Source of the DNA: Aquilaria yunnanensis
Lineage: Eukaryota; Streptophyta; Magnoliopsida; Malvales; Thymelaeaceae
Direction of reading: 5' to 3'
Length of the DNA: 64,000 nt
NCBI GenBank assembly: GCA_039654915.1
Contig: CM077593.1
Span: 36,302,501 to 36,366,500 of the forward strand
Positions 11,356 through 24,300 of this stretch are shown in pieces; within the stretch, counting starts at the first letter, position 1; each line of letters starts with the position of its first letter. Under the pieces are notes generated by a model, which did not search any database, was not told the DNA's origin, and worked only from the letters and a program-made list of their open reading frames with translations. Made by a program: the position numbers and the translations under genes.

Positions 11356-12222
11356 TGATAGCCAAAGGCTGTCGCCTCAATCTGGCCGAATACCCTGCCA
11401 CAACAACGGCCAGAAGAACTGGCGCTTCCCGGGAATAGGTGGAATCATGCACCTCGGGAGATAGCCTGAGAGCTCCGAGCCTCGGCACGCCAGTAAAACT
11501 TGAGGACTCCATTCGCCCCCCAAGGTTGTGAACAACGCGCCTTCGGAAAAGTGGCACCAGACATTGCTGCCCGAATATGATATCCCCGAAGGCGGAACCC
11601 CCTGGAACTAGGAACCCCCGAACTGAGGGTAGGCTTCCCGAAGAGGCTCTGTCCGAACTAGAGGACGACCTCGCCCAGGGACCTCGGGAGTACGGCAGGC
11701 GCATTTAAGGAAGCATTTAAGGAAGCCTCTGACACGTCCCACCACAGACGTAAAAAGTCGCCCTGACGCGCAGACGCCATCAAAATCATATCGTGGCCCA
11801 TCTCAGCACAAGGCTCGAGGCCATCTAGTTACCAACTATCTGTCCCCTACGCCTAGACGTTCAGGAGCATCCGACCGCACACGTGTCATGATCTGAACGG
11901 GCTAGGTATTCCTATATATACAGGAAATAAATACTTGACAGGAGGTTGGCAGGCCGGATATACAACTCCCACACCCTGAGAAAATACCAGGCGAGACTTT
12001 TCTGCCTTTCTCTTTGAGCTAGTGACTTTCTCCTTCTTCCGGCCACCACTGACTTGGGCGTCTGAGGCTCCCCCCCCGGAAAAACACTCCGGGGGCCTCC
12101 TAACCCTGTTTACCAGCTTTTCAGGCACTCTCCTTGGGGCGATCCACCTTCCAGGCGTTCTTCCTCCTAGAAGTCTCCTCAACAGTCATCATGACTCACA
12201 ACGATGAGGCCTTAGGCCATCA
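11356..12222 (+). repeat. 3' LTR of the Tat element
   Basis: An 867-bp copy of the LTR at 1097-1963 with about 14 single-base differences, most of them transitions. It is followed directly by CTGTG (12223-12227), which repeats the bases before the 5' LTR. Confidence 0.93.
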
Positions 12223-12630
12223 CTGTGCAAGATTTGTAGTATTTAACAATTATTCCACAACTCTTAGCCTAGTTGTTTGTTTAGCATGAAACTTGGACAG
12301 TAAGTTCATTTCACACGTAGGCACACTATAAAAACACTATAAAGGAAATCTACCATATAAATCTAAAGGTCAAACATACAATCAACATTATTAATAACTT
12401 AATTGTGCTATTAACATACTTAACATATTTCAAGCACCATTTGTAGGGTTAAACTACAAAAAATAAAAGAAATTTCAGATGCTTTGTGAGCACATAATTA
12501 GAATAGTGTCCATGCCCTTACTAGTCAAATTTTCACTAGCTAGTTCATTCAACCAAATACAAACAAAGTCAGCCACAAAGCTGCCTTATTTCTTAAGGCA
12601 TTTCACATACTGCTATGTACATGGATTTAG
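12223..12630. other. Unassigned AT-rich flank
   Basis: AT-rich host or old repeat DNA between the Tat element and the next solo LTR. Only short frames without family features are present; I see no gene. Confidence 0.4.
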
Positions 12631-14046
12631 TGTTAGTATTGTGCCCAAAAAGCCAATCATGAGATGATTGTATTTTTGCACATTGAGTCATGATATTTTA
12701 TTGAGGCATTAATCCAGCAATTTTGTTTGTTGTTTTGTTTCTGCGTAACGTAATAAACATAATTGTAACCCTAGAATAATGATATTCTTAAACGTCCCTA
12801 GTCTAGTATTATTGTGGAGCGGGTTGCAATAATACATAATGACTAGCATATGTGGAGACTAATATGAGATATGTAGTCTACATATGGGTACAAGTTGGAG
12901 AACTTGTGTACTGGACCGACCCACCATGAGAACACTTCATGGATCGTTATATGAGTGTCATTAGTGATTCTCATAGTGATCATGGTATATGTAGTCCTTC
13001 GACCTAAGATCATCAAGGTTCCCTACATGTGAGTCACATACTTTGATACTTTCCTTTGTTGCTCGTAACTGAGTGAACTTGAAGGAGGTCATTGGGTATG
13101 TCACATATCATGCGGAGGGATTTGTATGATCAAGATGGGATTTGTCCCTCCTATGTAACGGGAGTGATATCTTTGGGCCCCTTGATAGAGTGAGACTTAG
13201 AAAATGCATGGCCATGCTCCGATGAGTTGATATATGATATCAATGTCATCAGTTTAAGTTAGTCTACTCGGTAATCAAGAAACCAAAGATTGGGCTATAC
13301 GAGAGTGACACATTCCATGTCTCGTGCTTAGTCTTGATATCTTGGACAAAAGGACAATGGCATATATCGGTGATGATCATAAAGGTTTAGTCGATTCACC
13401 GACAATCTTGTCACTTGGGTAGCAATGATGTGTTGCTAGACACCGCTCATTGCTTATGATCATAAATGTGATTTATGATCATTGCCAACATGGCAAGAGC
13501 CTATTGGGTCGCACACATAGAGCTATTTGGATCATTAGAGTGCATGGGCTAATTATTTGGGTTATGGTTTCACTTTAATTTCGTATTAATAATGGGCCAA
13601 GGAGTTGAGCCATTATTAAGCCCGAAATTAAATCCTAATTGGATTAGGGCTTTGAAACCCATTAGGCCTGGAAGTTGAGTCTCACTATAAATACAACTTT
13701 TAAGTGAGAAATTCGCAGGTCTCCTTGCCTTAGCCTCCCAAAAGGACAGCCACACTCTTCTCTTGCAATTCCTTGGAGGACGCAAGCTAGCACTGCGAGC
13801 GCAAGAGAAACGCATCTGCCGGGACGTGGTGGAAGCGTGGTGATCCCGAGAGGCTCGTGTGGATACCATAGAGAGCCTGAACACGTCAACTGTTCAGGTT
13901 TTGTGATTCGACTCTACAGTTGAGTGAGAGATCTCAACTGAAAATTAGGTATGAAATTTTCGAACACCCGGTTTACCCCGTTTCACTTGGATCCTGGAGG
14001 GTTTCGGTTAAATTCCGCTGCGCTGTTTGGCTCCCGAAACCCAACA
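12631..14046 (+). mobile_element. Solo LTR of the copia family (copy A)
   Basis: This 1416-bp sequence starts TGTTAGTATTGTGCCC and ends AAACCCAACA. It is a near copy of the LTRs of the copia element at 37802-46183. TTTAG sits on both sides (12626-12630 and 14047-14051), a perfect 5-bp duplication, so this is a solo LTR left by recombination between the LTRs of a former full element. A TATA box (TATAAATA) lies at 13686-13693. Confidence 0.93.
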
Positions 14047-14051
14047 TTTAG

Positions 14052-15102
14052 TGACTAACACCACCTAAACGTAGCTTCTTGGACCCTATATATGTACTCG
14101 CTTCTCATAGAATAGCAGCAACACAAAGCTAACCTACTTGTTAGTTTCCATGAAGGCTAAACAATAAGCCACATTAAGAAAATAAGCAAAGAACTCTCAC
14201 TAGAAAAGTGCCTGCACAAGCAAAACCTCAACAAACCCACAACAAGTTAGACTACTCAATAATGTTTTTCTCTACAGAGAAAACATATGGGGCATGAGTT
14301 TCACTTATACTCAGTAAGGGTAAATACCTTAATACCCTACAATCCTAAAAAAAAAAACACATAAAACAACACTGCACACATAAACATAAATAAGATAACA
14401 AATAAACAGGGGGTCATCAAACACAAACAACCAAACAAACACTTAAAACACATGCACACTAACCACTCTATGCTTCCAGAATAGCCACATTGGCCTAGCA
14501 AACAACCCCAACAACAAAAACACTTAACCACAATGAGCTTAGACCCAAAGGACACTCTAGCGGAGCATCCAAGTGCTGGCCACACACAAGGGCACTACTC
14601 ACCCTTGGGTCTAAATTGTTTGCTCCATTCTCAAGATAGCTAACTCATCAAAGATTCCCTTATGCATTTGTAGAAACCCAAGATGCCTCTTTGTTCCAAT
14701 TTGTAATTGATCTTGATCACACTTAGTCCTTGTTTCGGCTAGGAACAAAGCCTCCCAGAGAATCAAAACCAAGTTAAGAGTAAACGAAGTTGGCCACAAG
14801 ATGTTCCACAATTAGGTTAAACCCCAAGATCGATACTTGATCTTTTTTGCATGTTACACTTCTATCACAGACCTTACAATAGTTCTACTTGAACCTCGCA
14901 ATCATATGCAAGAAACTTTTAAAAGTTTCCAATTAAGTCCCCATTGCTTAATTGTAGCCCAAAATAGCCTATTAAATTACACAATGTATTCAATTTAGGA
15001 CCTGAAATTTATTACCCGACATATGATATTTACATTTCTTTTCAACTAATTTACTCAAGATCTTTGTTGTCCTAACCTCCTTTACAAAACTTATAACATA
15101 AG
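14052..15102. other. Unassigned, probably old repeat DNA
   Basis: About 1 kb of AT-rich sequence without a credible gene. The minus strand around 14340-14810 has T/G-rich stretches typical of old gypsy LTRs, but no boundaries can be set. Confidence 0.3.
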
Positions 15103-15107
15103 TTATT

Positions 15108-17525
15108 TGTGAGGGAACCTCTTACTTACCCTAATATAGGGTATTCCCAGGATCTTAGGTTAATCAGGATTTAGTATTCTTGCTCTTAGTTACAAATGGC
15201 TAAGCTAATACTTGCATTGTTTAAAACTTTATACTAGTTGATTATCTTATTACATGAATCCATGCATGCTTAACTTCGGCATTTGGAGAGATCTACTAAA
15301 AGTAATAAATCAATCTTTTCAAAGTAGTTTCCATGGTATTCATAAAACACTTGAAACACAGACCGAAATCATATAAACATATTTATTTAAATTGCAAGCA
15401 TTAACTTATGTACACATAAAACTTAACTTATGTACATCCATAAGCAACCATAGTGTATATACAGATATATACACTAAGTAAGTCCATATACACAAGTCAA
15501 ACTAGAGGCATTTTCTTGGTACCTAACTACCCAATATGTACAAAGTCTGAGACTATCAAAATAACTCCCACATGAGCATAGAAGCTCCAGAAATGAGAGG
15601 TCCAACTTCTCTTTGTGCACTTTGCATGTATCTGTCAAGGCTATTTTAAATAACTTACTTAGTACAATAATATTACTAACCAATAACTTAGAATCATTAA
15701 AGATTCATGGTATTTTAAATACCTGCACCAAAACCTTACTTAACAACCATTCAGTGGGTGTTAGGCTTCATACTACTAGTATCTACACAATGTGATATTT
15801 AAGAGAATGAGAATTATAAATTCTCAATAAGGAATTAAATACTTGCAAAATAAACTTTAGGACCCAGCATATATAACATATATACACATCTTAATGTGAG
15901 CTCAAAATGTTATGAGGTCTTGACTAATGGCCACTAGTACGGGTTCTATGGCGAGGAACCCATCCTAAACCTAGTCTTTCTTACAAGAGCTTAACTCTTG
16001 CCTTTGCAAGCTTGGCTTGCCCTTACTTACCCTTGCTCACACTGTACAAGAGTACTTGGTGGCTCATTCTTACAAAGCTTGGTAGCTTAGCTAGAGTACT
16101 CTTGAGCATCAAAGCCCATCTTGAATACTTAGTACCCTGTATACTTACTTAAGGGCTATTTAATTACTTAGTCCTTAAGCCACTTCTTGTCCACCTTTTA
16201 CTTCCTTAATTAATGCATTGTAAAAATACATAATGCATCAATTTTAACTTGAACTCAAAATCCCTTACCTTGAATAATTAATGCAAGCAAACACCAACTT
16301 CAATGTCCTTATGGTCTTGGTTTTGTATTCTTCTTTGTACATTTATAGTAGCTTAAGTATTTCTCTTTTAATTGATCATTTAGCTACATAAATAAACCAT
16401 AATTAGGACAATATTACAACCATCCTTATGGATTAAGTGGTTAGGAATAACCCTCTCAATGGACTCCAACTAACCGACCCTTTACTCAATACCTATAAAA
16501 TGTTCCTTGGTCCTCTTTAATTTCTTATTTCTTGCTCAACAAAATTTGATTTAAACACAATAATTTCCAAATTAATAAACCTATAAAACCTGGAATTAAT
16601 CAAGGACAAGAAACAACTGAATTAGCTTTTACCCTTGAATAAAACCGAGTTTGGGTTCTTTCTTACTTAAGCTTGATTCCTAAGCTTTTCTTGTTGTTTT
16701 TCCCTTAATAAACCAAGAAGAATTAGCTTCAATTCAGTGATTCCAACAGCTACATAACCATATGAAGCTAAAAAAATAAGGGAAGAACAAAACAAAACTT
16801 ACTTAAATAAGTAACTTGAAAATCAAGCTTCGGATGCTTCCATACTTGATTTTTCTTCAACAACTTGCTTAATTGTGCTTGATTTTGATGGATTGGAGCT
16901 TGGATTTGGTTTAGCTATGGAGTTTCAAAGGGGAGAGAGTGCTCTCGGGTGGTCTGGAGCTGGAGGAAGAAGATGGCTGAGCAAATAATGGGAAGTCAAC
17001 TTATGTAGGCTTAAATGGCACATGCCACGCACCTGGTCCCTTCTTTGTACACAATAGTACGTTGGAGACTCATCCAGGACCGAACAGAAAATTTAGGACC
17101 AAAAAGCGGAATTATTCTGTGTCTGAATCCTCCTTCACTTAATTACATGGCCAGTCCTCATCTTTGATAGACGTGCAATTTAGCTCTGATACTTCTGAGG
17201 GTTACATCTAAACCATTTACAAACAATTTAATCAATTCACAATTTCACAATGGTAGAGCGGGAATCAAAAAAAACCTTGATACCTTAAATTCAATATTTT
17301 TCCATCCTCTACCCAACCGTGAAATAAACATGGGTCACTATATGAAATGACTAAAATGCCCTTCTTGGTCCAGCTTTCTTAAATGACCAATTTTGTCATT
17401 TTTAAGCTACTATACTTTATTAAACTGAGAATTTGCTTGCATAGAATATTCTAAGTATATTAAATTACTAAAATAACTAATATTACCTCAGTAATTATGA
17501 TCCAAATTTTTGGAGAACCGTTACA
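15108..17525 (-). mobile_element. Probable gypsy solo LTR, Tekay/Del-like, reversed
   Basis: Read on the minus strand it starts TGTAACGGTTCTCCAAAA, a start typical of Tekay/Del-type gypsy LTRs, and ends CCCTCACA, giving 2418 bp. TTATT stands on both sides (15103-15107 and 17526-17530). Near 16920-17000 the minus strand shows a CT-rich segment (CTCTCTCCCC) of the kind found in the leader part of these LTRs. No coding sequence is present. The boundaries rest on the TG/CA ends and the 5-bp duplication, and only one suitable left end was found. Confidence 0.6.
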
Positions 17526-17569
17526 TTATTCATATAGAAATAGGCCATAGTTGGGTTGTTTTCATGAAA

Positions 17570-18514
17570 GGGATGTGTCAAAAGGTTTGAATTCAAACTG
17601 AGAAGAAGACCAAACAATATGCACAATCAGTCAACAATAGGCATAAAAAGATAGTCTTTGAGCCACAAAATTGGGTTTGGGTATACATGAAGAAGGAAAG
17701 ATTCCTAGTTTGCATCCTAGAAAAGATGGTCCCTTTCAAGTGTTGGAAAAAATTAGTGACAATGCTTACAAGATTGATTTATCAAGTGAGCACAATATTA
17801 GTGCTACCTTTAATGTCGCTGGCCTATCCTTCTTTGACAATCTTTCAAATTTGAGGATGAATCTAGATGATAGGAATCTAACAAACATGGATCAATAAAC
17901 ACCTAAGGACCCTCTAAGGATCACCTCTAAGGCTAGGGCTAAGGAGATTAAGATGGAACTTTAAGGGCTCATCGAGGGCTCTCCAAAGATCATGAAGTAA
18001 AAGGCATCACAAGGAGCTAGAACAAGTTGGAATTGGCTGATGGTACACCTTGGATCAACATGCTTGAAGTGCAAGATAGTGTGCACCCTAATGCACACAC
18101 ACACCGCAAGGTTCATACACTTGAGCCCCACCATGCACCCTAAGGATTCTAGGGTGTGCCCTGTACAACCAAGTGGCCTTGGCTGGACACATTGCTTTGT
18201 TTTGTTGTTGTTTCAATTATTCTACATTTTTTGGGACAAATGACCCTAAGCCTAGATTGTAAGGCTGAGACACACATTAGACACACCAAAGAGCCCATCT
18301 ATGTCCCTTGGGGTCCAATTAAGACTCTTGGTAGCTTAAGGACTCTTGTTTCTTTCTAGTTTGTTTTTGCTTGTTGTTTGCCCTAGGAACATTACATAGG
18401 GCCATAGTTTATATTATTTTAGAACTAGATTTTACAATTACAATTGTTATTAATCATTCTTTTGAGTTCTTCGTGAACTTCAATTGGCACACTAGAGAAT
18501 TCAATCTCTTTTTA
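17570..18514 (+). pseudogene. Decayed Ty3/gypsy pol 3' end and 3' region
   Basis: Peptides match the integrase C-terminus of gypsy elements: KKTKQYAQSVNNRHKK, VFEPQNWVWVYMKKERF, then after a one-base shift PSLHPRKDGPFQVLEKI and NAYKIDLSSEHNISATF. A segment near 17900-17960 resembles the frequent 'TRARAKK' tail. A stop and at least one frameshift near 17700 show it is dead. The DNA from 18000 to 18514 is non-coding and probably the 3' region or LTR of the same element; it is cut at 18515 by a copia solo LTR. Confidence 0.7.
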
Positions 18515-19919
18515 TGTTAGTGTTGTGCCCAAAAGCCAATCATGAGATGATTGTATTTTTGCACATTGAGTCATGATATTTTATTAAGGCATTAATCCAG
18601 CAATTATGTTTGTTGTTTTGTTTCTGTGTAACTTAACAAACATAATTGTAACCCTAGAATAATGATATTCTTAAACGTCCCTGGTCTAGTATTATTGTGG
18701 AGCGGGTTGCAATAATACATAATGACTAGCATATGTGGAGACTAATATGAGATATGTAGTCTACATATGGGTACAAGTTGGAGAACTTGTGTATTGGACC
18801 GACCCACCATGAGAACACTACATGGATCATTATATGAGTGTCATAAGTGATTCTCATAGTGATCATGGTATATATAGTCCTTCGACCTAAGATCATCAAG
18901 GTTCCCTACATGTGAGTCACATACTTTGATACTTTCCTTTGTTGCTCGTAACTGAGTGAACTTGAAGGAGGTCATTGGGTATGTCACATATCATGCGGAG
19001 GGATTTGTATGATCAAGATGGGATTTGTCCCTCCTATGTAACGGGAGTGATATCTTTGGGCCCCTTGATAGAGTGAAACTTAGAAAATGCATGGCCATGC
19101 TCAGATGAGTTGATATACGATATCAATGTCATCAGTTTAAGTTAGTCTACTCGGTAATCAAGAAACTAAAGATTGGGCTATACGAGAGTGACACATTCCA
19201 TGTCTCGTGCTTAGTCTTGATATCTTGGACAAAGGGACAATGGCATATATCGGTGATGATCATAAAGGTTTAGTTGATTCACCGACAATCTTGTCACTTG
19301 GGTAGCAATGATGTGTTGCTAGACACCGCTCATTGCTTATGATCATAAATGTGATTTATGATCATTGCCAACGTGATAAGAGCCTATTGGGTCGCACACA
19401 TAGAGCTATTTGGATCATTAGAGTGCATGGGCTAATTATTTGGGTTATGGTTTCACTTTAATTTCGTATTAATAATGGACCCAAGAGTTGAGCCATTATT
19501 AAGCCCGAAATTAAATCCTAATTGGATTAGGGCTTTGAAACCCATTAGGCCTGGAAGTTGAGTCTCACTATAAATACAACTTCTAGTGAGAAATTCGTAG
19601 GGTCTCCTTGCCCTAGCCTCCCAAAATGACAGCCGCACTCTTCTCTTGCAATTCCTTGGAGGACGCAAGCTAGCACTGCGAGCACAAGAGAAACGCATCT
19701 GTCGGGACGTGGTGATCCCGAGAGGCTCGTGTGGATACCATAGAGAGCTTGAACACGTCAACTGTTCAGGTTTTGTGATTCGACTCTATAGTTGAGTGAG
19801 AGATTTCAACCGAAAATTAGGTATGAAAATTTTCGAACACCCGGTTTACCCCGTTTCACTTGGATCCTGGAGGGTTTCGGTTAAATTTCGCTGCGCTGTT
19901 TGACTTCCGAAACCCATCA
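18515..19919 (+). mobile_element. Solo LTR of the copia family (copy B)
   Basis: 1405 bp, starts TGTTAGTGTTGTGCCC and ends AACCCATCA. TTTTA flanks it on both sides (18510-18514 and 19920-19924). Compared with copy A it lacks a short segment near 19705 and has scattered substitutions, so it is an independent and probably older insertion. Confidence 0.92.
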
Positions 19920-20329
19920 TTTTATTCTTCCATATACTAATTGTTTCTAATCACAAGCTGGTCAGGGGTGAGGGTGATTATTAGTCTCTTTCTTGAAATC
20001 TTGGAGCTTGAAAAATATCTTGGGTGCCTTTCTAGGTCTTACACCTATGGGATTCACATCAGAATATTCAAAAAAGTGTCACTCCTACTAACTCAGTGCA
20101 TGAGTACAATGGCTACCATCTGAAAAATCACCCTTCAAATTACCTTTTTTCCATTTTTAGTAAGAGGGCTTAATTTAATAGGCACTATTCCTATGGCTCT
20201 CCAAAGGGTAATGTGTCGCATCATGTTTGACCCTTCCACTAATATAGTCAAATGCTTGTACCATGTTATTTTCTTGTGAATGTCTAATATGTTTTTTAAT
20301 TCAATTACATTTTTATTTGATTTTATGTG
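19920..20329. other. Unassigned old repeat DNA
   Basis: A 410-bp stretch between two solo LTRs. A plus-strand peptide around 20190-20260 (MALQRVMCRIMFDPSTN) faintly recalls the 'ATFQRVM' region of gypsy reverse transcriptase, which would fit a continuation of the decayed gypsy element on the left. It is not a gene. Confidence 0.3.
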
Positions 20330-21300
20330 TGATAGCCAAAGGCTATTGCCTCCTCGGTAGTAACTCCCTGCCAGAATATTGGCCGAGGAGTCTGACGTCA
20401 CCCAAGAGAGGATCTTTTCATTGACCTCGGAAGGTGCGAAGTCAAACACTATGAGCTCGAGACTTTGGTTAGCTCGTCAGGAATTTCGAGGACAACACCG
20501 TCTCCACCAAGGGGCCAAACTGACCGTCTTCGGGTAAGAGAGCCATCTCTCTGAAGCAAGGGAGAATCTCCCCGAAGGCAGAGGCCCCGAAGAGGTCTTC
20601 CCCGAACAAGAAACACCTGAACAAGGGAATCCCCGAACTATGGGTGTGAGTCCCGAAGAAGGTGTTCATCAAGGGAACTCCCAGAACTATGGGATAGATC
20701 CCGAAGGAGGTGCTCGCACCGAAGGACGGATAGAATCCGAAGAGGGTGCACGCACCGAAGGGCGACCTCGCCCAAGGGACCTCAGGAGTACTGTATGAGC
20801 ATTTAAGGAGCCTCTGACATGCCGCCCACAAGCCCTACACGTCACATCAGAACGGCGAACTGACACGCCGTAGCCGCCCCAGTCCTGACACAACCTGTCC
20901 GGGTCCAGGGCTAAAGGAGGTTGCAAACGGCTCCCTGTCCCCTAGGTCCAAAAATACAGATCAAATCCGACCAAACACGTGTCATGATCTAAACGGACCA
21001 GCTACTCCTATAAATACTAAGAAACGGGACTGGGCAAAGGATGGGCATTTTCCTCCCTCTGAGAAAACACAAAACAGGCAAGACACTTGATCCCTTAGTG
21101 TTCTTCCTCCACTTTCACTCAGAAAACTGACTTGGGCGTCGGAGGGTCCTCCCCGGAAAAGCAAACCGGGGACCTCCTAACCTCTTCTTTGAGCTTTTCA
21201 GGCACACTCAGCTGGGAAACCAGAGCTCCAGGCGCTCGCCTCCTCAGGAAGTCTCTCCGCCTGTCAACATGACAGCAAACGAAGATGCCTTGGGGCATCA
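20330..21300 (+). mobile_element. Solo LTR of a Tat relative
   Basis: 971 bp starting TGATAGCCAAAGGCTATT and ending GGGGCATCA, with ATGTG on both sides (20325-20329 and 21301-21305). It shares its start, the ACACGTGTCATGATCTAAACGG-type motif (about 20976-20997), the CT-rich leader and the terminal ATG region with the Tat LTRs at 1097 and 11356, but is much diverged and longer, so it is a different subfamily. A TATAAATA box lies at 21009-21016. An ATG near 21269 starts a peptide like MTANEDALGHQ, similar to the gag start of the full element. Confidence 0.88.
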
Positions 21301-21333
21301 ATGTGTGTGTGTGCGTGTGTGTGTGCACGTGTT
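21301..21333. repeat. GT-rich microsatellite
   Basis: A short run of TG repeats with CG and CA interruptions, directly at the right edge of the solo Tat LTR. The target duplication ATGTG is its first part, so the element inserted into or beside the microsatellite. Confidence 0.8.
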
Positions 21334-24300
21334 GTTAGATTATTCTAGGTAAGGGTGTAGGAGTATTAAAGGGTAGTTAACCTAGAATTTAAGGAATTAG
21401 AGGACTTGAAGAGATAAATCAATGTTAAAGTACTTAATTGATGAAATTGAGGAAGGATAGGGTGAGATAGAGAGAGTAATAGCCAAAATTGACAAATCAA
21501 GTGCTCTATTTAAAGTTGTTGGAAATTTGGTTAAGGATGCCAGAGAACCAAACTATAGTACCAAAGTATCTAGCAGACCCAAGTGGAAGCATTTGGGAAG
21601 TTGAAGGGTAATATTAAGGATTGAGCCCCACAATCACCTTCAACTCGAGATTAAGCAAAACCAGTTAGTGCTTGAGTCAAAGCTTAAACTCAGACTAGAG
21701 CCATTCTCAAAACTCAATCAAATGAGATTTTTGGGAGAGACATTCTATGATCACTTGGCTCACCATATTCTAGTAGATGTTTAGTTGTGTGAATGTGAGG
21801 AAGAAGGTGTTGGAGTTGTGCTGTGAAATGTGATTGCAAGAAGGGCTGTTAGAAGAATGGGCAAAGAAATCATTGTAGAGGTGAGCGTTTGGTTGCATGG
21901 TTTACAAGTAGTTAGTGTTTTGGGGTGGAAGATGAAATACATTCAACACAATGTTCGTTGTTTTCTTTGGTGGTGGGAATGCTTTTCATATTACCGAGAT
22001 GTTATTCGATCGTACTAAAATGTGTTTCATGTGTACTAAAATCCTATCATGGGGTAGGGTTTCAAAGTAGGATGTGTAAGGGAAAAGCGTGTGTGGTATA
22101 GTGAAGAACAATAGAAAAACATTGAACATAACCAGAAAAGTGTTAGTTGTATAAATGAAAGTGTAGATTTACTATGTGATCTAAAGCATAGCAAAGAAAA
22201 GCATTAGTCATATAATGCTCTTTAAAAAAAGTGACATAAGTAGTTACGAAAAGCAAGATGTGTTAATGCTATTTTGGAAAGGCATTAGAAGGAGTTAGGG
22301 GAACATAATATTCAAGTGAAGTTGGCTGCTTTATGCTTAGTATATAATATTTTGCTTTCTAACATTTAAAGTTATTCGGGAAACATAGTTCAGTAATATG
22401 GAACCACATTGTTGTTAACATTATGGGAGGCTATGAATACTGCATTAGAGCCGGATGCATTATTGGAGCAGGATGATGATGTTGTTGGAAGTGCATGGGA
22501 TGTTTTTATACTACCTCGCTATATAAAAAAGTGTGTAGCAGTGAGGTAGGAAGAGCATTTGGAGTGCCTTCTTGAGTTAAAGCAAATAAGAGAGGTAGAG
22601 CATATGAAATACAATGAGGATTAGGAAATGGACTATATTAATGATGATTAGGACTGGTTGATGCTAAAGTTGAAAAAACCATTTAATGAGTGGGAGTTAA
22701 ATATTTTGAGAAATCTAGCTTGAGAGTGTTGAGGAGGCAGGCAAATTCTATTATAAATATGTGAGGATAATGGGTTTTAGAGTATGAAAAGATGAAATTA
22801 AGAGGTAAAAGATTGAGGATATTGTTTTCAATGTTGATGAGTGTGTTCAAAAACGGGAGTAAGTCCAGCTCAAGTTCCAAAAGAAAATAGGTAGAGGGAG
22901 GCAAGGAGCTAAGCAGATGTGGTTGTTTCGGTCAAAAGGAACGTATTTATTTGGAAGCATTTTTTAGGTAGCAAGTTGAAGTTATATCAGTTTGTAAGGC
23001 AACTTGACATTGCCTTAGGTAGATTACGAGAGAAAGGTGGAAAATAACTTCAAAGGCAAACACATTAGACCTCAGTTTAAAAGTCATTTGAAACCACTAG
23101 AAAACCATGTTGGAGAGATTTATACTCCTTTCATATTCTTCCAAGTTTGAGATGAAATAAATAAAAATTCAAATTATGTACCAATGATATATGTTGACAA
23201 TGGTAAGGAGAAAATGTATTGTGTAGGTTGTTATTGTGGTAGTGGGAAGAAGAGAATTGTGAAGTATACGGTTGATGATGACAGTTTGAACTGCTGATGA
23301 TGTCTAATGACACACAAAGATAAGATTAGTGGAAGACTTTACCATTTAATCCTTTATTATATTCTGATAAAATAATATTTTATTATGAGAATATCTAATG
23401 TAAGTATCCCATGTCAATTAGGTTCTCTAGCAGCAATTTGGTTTTTGTCATTCGGGTACTCCACCTAACCTAACCAAGTATTTTGTTGTTAGCACCTCAT
23501 AGCCACCATATGATGCAATCAAACCCACCAACGTCAAATATTTGTTTGTTTGATAGTACGTCACAACATACATCACCTAGATGTCCCTCTGACTAGTGAC
23601 ATGCATGTGGAAATGTCATGTAACCCCTTATCTCAAGAATAGGATATATTTCTTGAAGTGCTCAAGCTGCCCATGTATAAATACAACGCCACCAACCCAG
23701 CCAGAACATGTCCACAGTTTTTGTGCTTGTGTCACATAGGAATGTGGTACCAATCATCAAAACAACGAAAACCAAAATTAGCTATTCCTTTTTGCACTAT
23801 GCCTATGTATTGTAATTCTTATACACATCAACTGTAGTTGAGTCTTTTACCTTCTTCAGCTTGAAGAAAAGTTGCCAATGGTCAACCACCAGTTACCCTA
23901 GTCTCGCAATATTGTTCCATAACTCAATGTCAATTGATAGCCTCTTTCTGCTACTTGGAAGCCTAGTTACAACAATAAAATCAATAGGGTCATTGTCATC
24001 TCTCCTATGTTTGGAAAGTGGAACATGTGGTCATATCCCACCAATAATAAGTTAGCGCCCATATGATCATGCAATCACATTAAATCCGCTTCAATTTCTT
24101 GACAGTAGTGTCTAACCCAATTATTCATTTGAACATGTCTCATACCATTTCTGGGAACTCCTTGTACCAATCCAATGTTTTCATAATACTTTCATGCCAT
24201 TAGAGGACCGAAATTTGATCCTATAAAGACAAATGGTTCATCAACTATAACAATTAGGTATGCAATTGGTAAACTGCGACAATTAAAACTAGAAAAGCGA

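Larger units (their letters stand above)
1097..12222 (+). mobile_element. Ty3/gypsy LTR retrotransposon, Tat lineage, nearly complete
   Basis: An 11.1-kb element with two 867-bp LTRs, a primer-binding site, gag-pol, a spliced antisense gene and a polypurine tract. The LTRs start TGATAGCC and end CCATCA. The 5-bp CTGTG occurs directly before (1092-1096) and directly after (12223-12227), a perfect target-site duplication. I count about 14 substitutions between the LTRs (about 1.6%), so the insertion is recent. The order protease, reverse transcriptase, RNase H, a second archaeal-type RNase H, then integrase, with an antisense frame downstream of pol, is characteristic of the Tat lineage. Two stop codons in gag-pol and one frameshift in the antisense gene suggest it is no longer autonomous. 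Confidence 0.93.

Noticed and set aside
13570..13889. Minus-strand open frames starting MFRLSMVSTRAS, also at 19453, 38741 and 45707
   Set aside because: They recur only because the same LTR recurs. They lie in the LTR leader region on the non-transcribed strand and have no family features.
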